Part shown: in pieces, positions 63,861 to 64,000 of the stretch
How the letters are laid out: each line of letters begins with the position of its first letter
Position numbering within the stretch: position 1 is the stretch's first letter
Source of the DNA: Pseudomonadota bacterium
Lineage (GTDB): Bacteria; Pseudomonadota; Gammaproteobacteria; Xanthomonadales; Rhodanobacteraceae
Reading direction: 5' to 3'
Assembly: GCA_021793575.1 (NCBI GenBank)
Contig: JAJYSM010000006.1
Location: forward strand, 17,041 to 81,040
Length of the DNA stretch: 64,000 bases
Made by a program: the position numbers and the translations under genes
Notes under the pieces: generated by a model
Database searches by the model: none
The model's input: the letters and a program-made list of their open reading frames with translations, nothing else
What the model was told of the DNA's origin: nothing

Positions 63861-64000
63861 ATTGCTCCCACGAAAGTCGCTCTCATCAAACATCACGTAA
63901 GCCGTTGATTTAAGCATTTTCCATACTCAAGCGATCAGGCCACATGGACGAGCGCGAGGCCAAGTTGCCTGGCCTTGTGTTGAAGTGCGCGAAGCTGTTT

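Overview
This is a GC-rich gammaproteobacterial chromosomal window. Its gene content (a MurD2/MurL pair, a fused aspartate kinase/DAP decarboxylase, REP-like palindromes) suggests Xanthomonadales/Lysobacterales, possibly Rhodanobacteraceae; that placement is inference. From left to right it contains: (i) a carbohydrate-utilisation cluster (GH13 amylase, GH39 xylosidase, six-hairpin glycosidase, MFS sugar transporter) with a LacI-type operator; (ii) an unknown protein, a NUDIX hydrolase, a phosphodiester glycosidase (NAGPA-like) and a penicillin acylase; (iii) a complete pelABCDEFG exopolysaccharide operon in which the PelB region is encoded by two ORFs; (iv) dapD, two ArsC/Spx-like genes and dapE, a tRNA-Val, and uvrB; (v) a pilin-like gene, murD2-murL and a fused lysC/lysA gene; (vi) a class I fumarase and an APC permease; (vii) an IorAB-like molybdo-hydroxylase pair that lacks one Fe-S ligand set and the usual active-site Glu motif; (viii) VapBC, a degenerate-GGDEF/EAL protein, a VOC protein and a second toxin-antitoxin pair; (ix) two tandem, uncharacterised, Pro-rich, membrane-anchored paralogs; (x) an EF-G paralog, a lipoprotein, a Gre-like factor, a SET protein, an acyl-CoA dehydrogenase behind a PsrA-like palindrome, YbjQ, an SDR protein, and aroK-aroB. 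No CRISPR array, rRNA or intact IS element was seen. The strongest leads are the molybdo-hydroxylase with lost motifs (41488-44327), the tandem paralog family (50377-53395) and the split PelB. All family calls come from reading the sequence; no database search was run.
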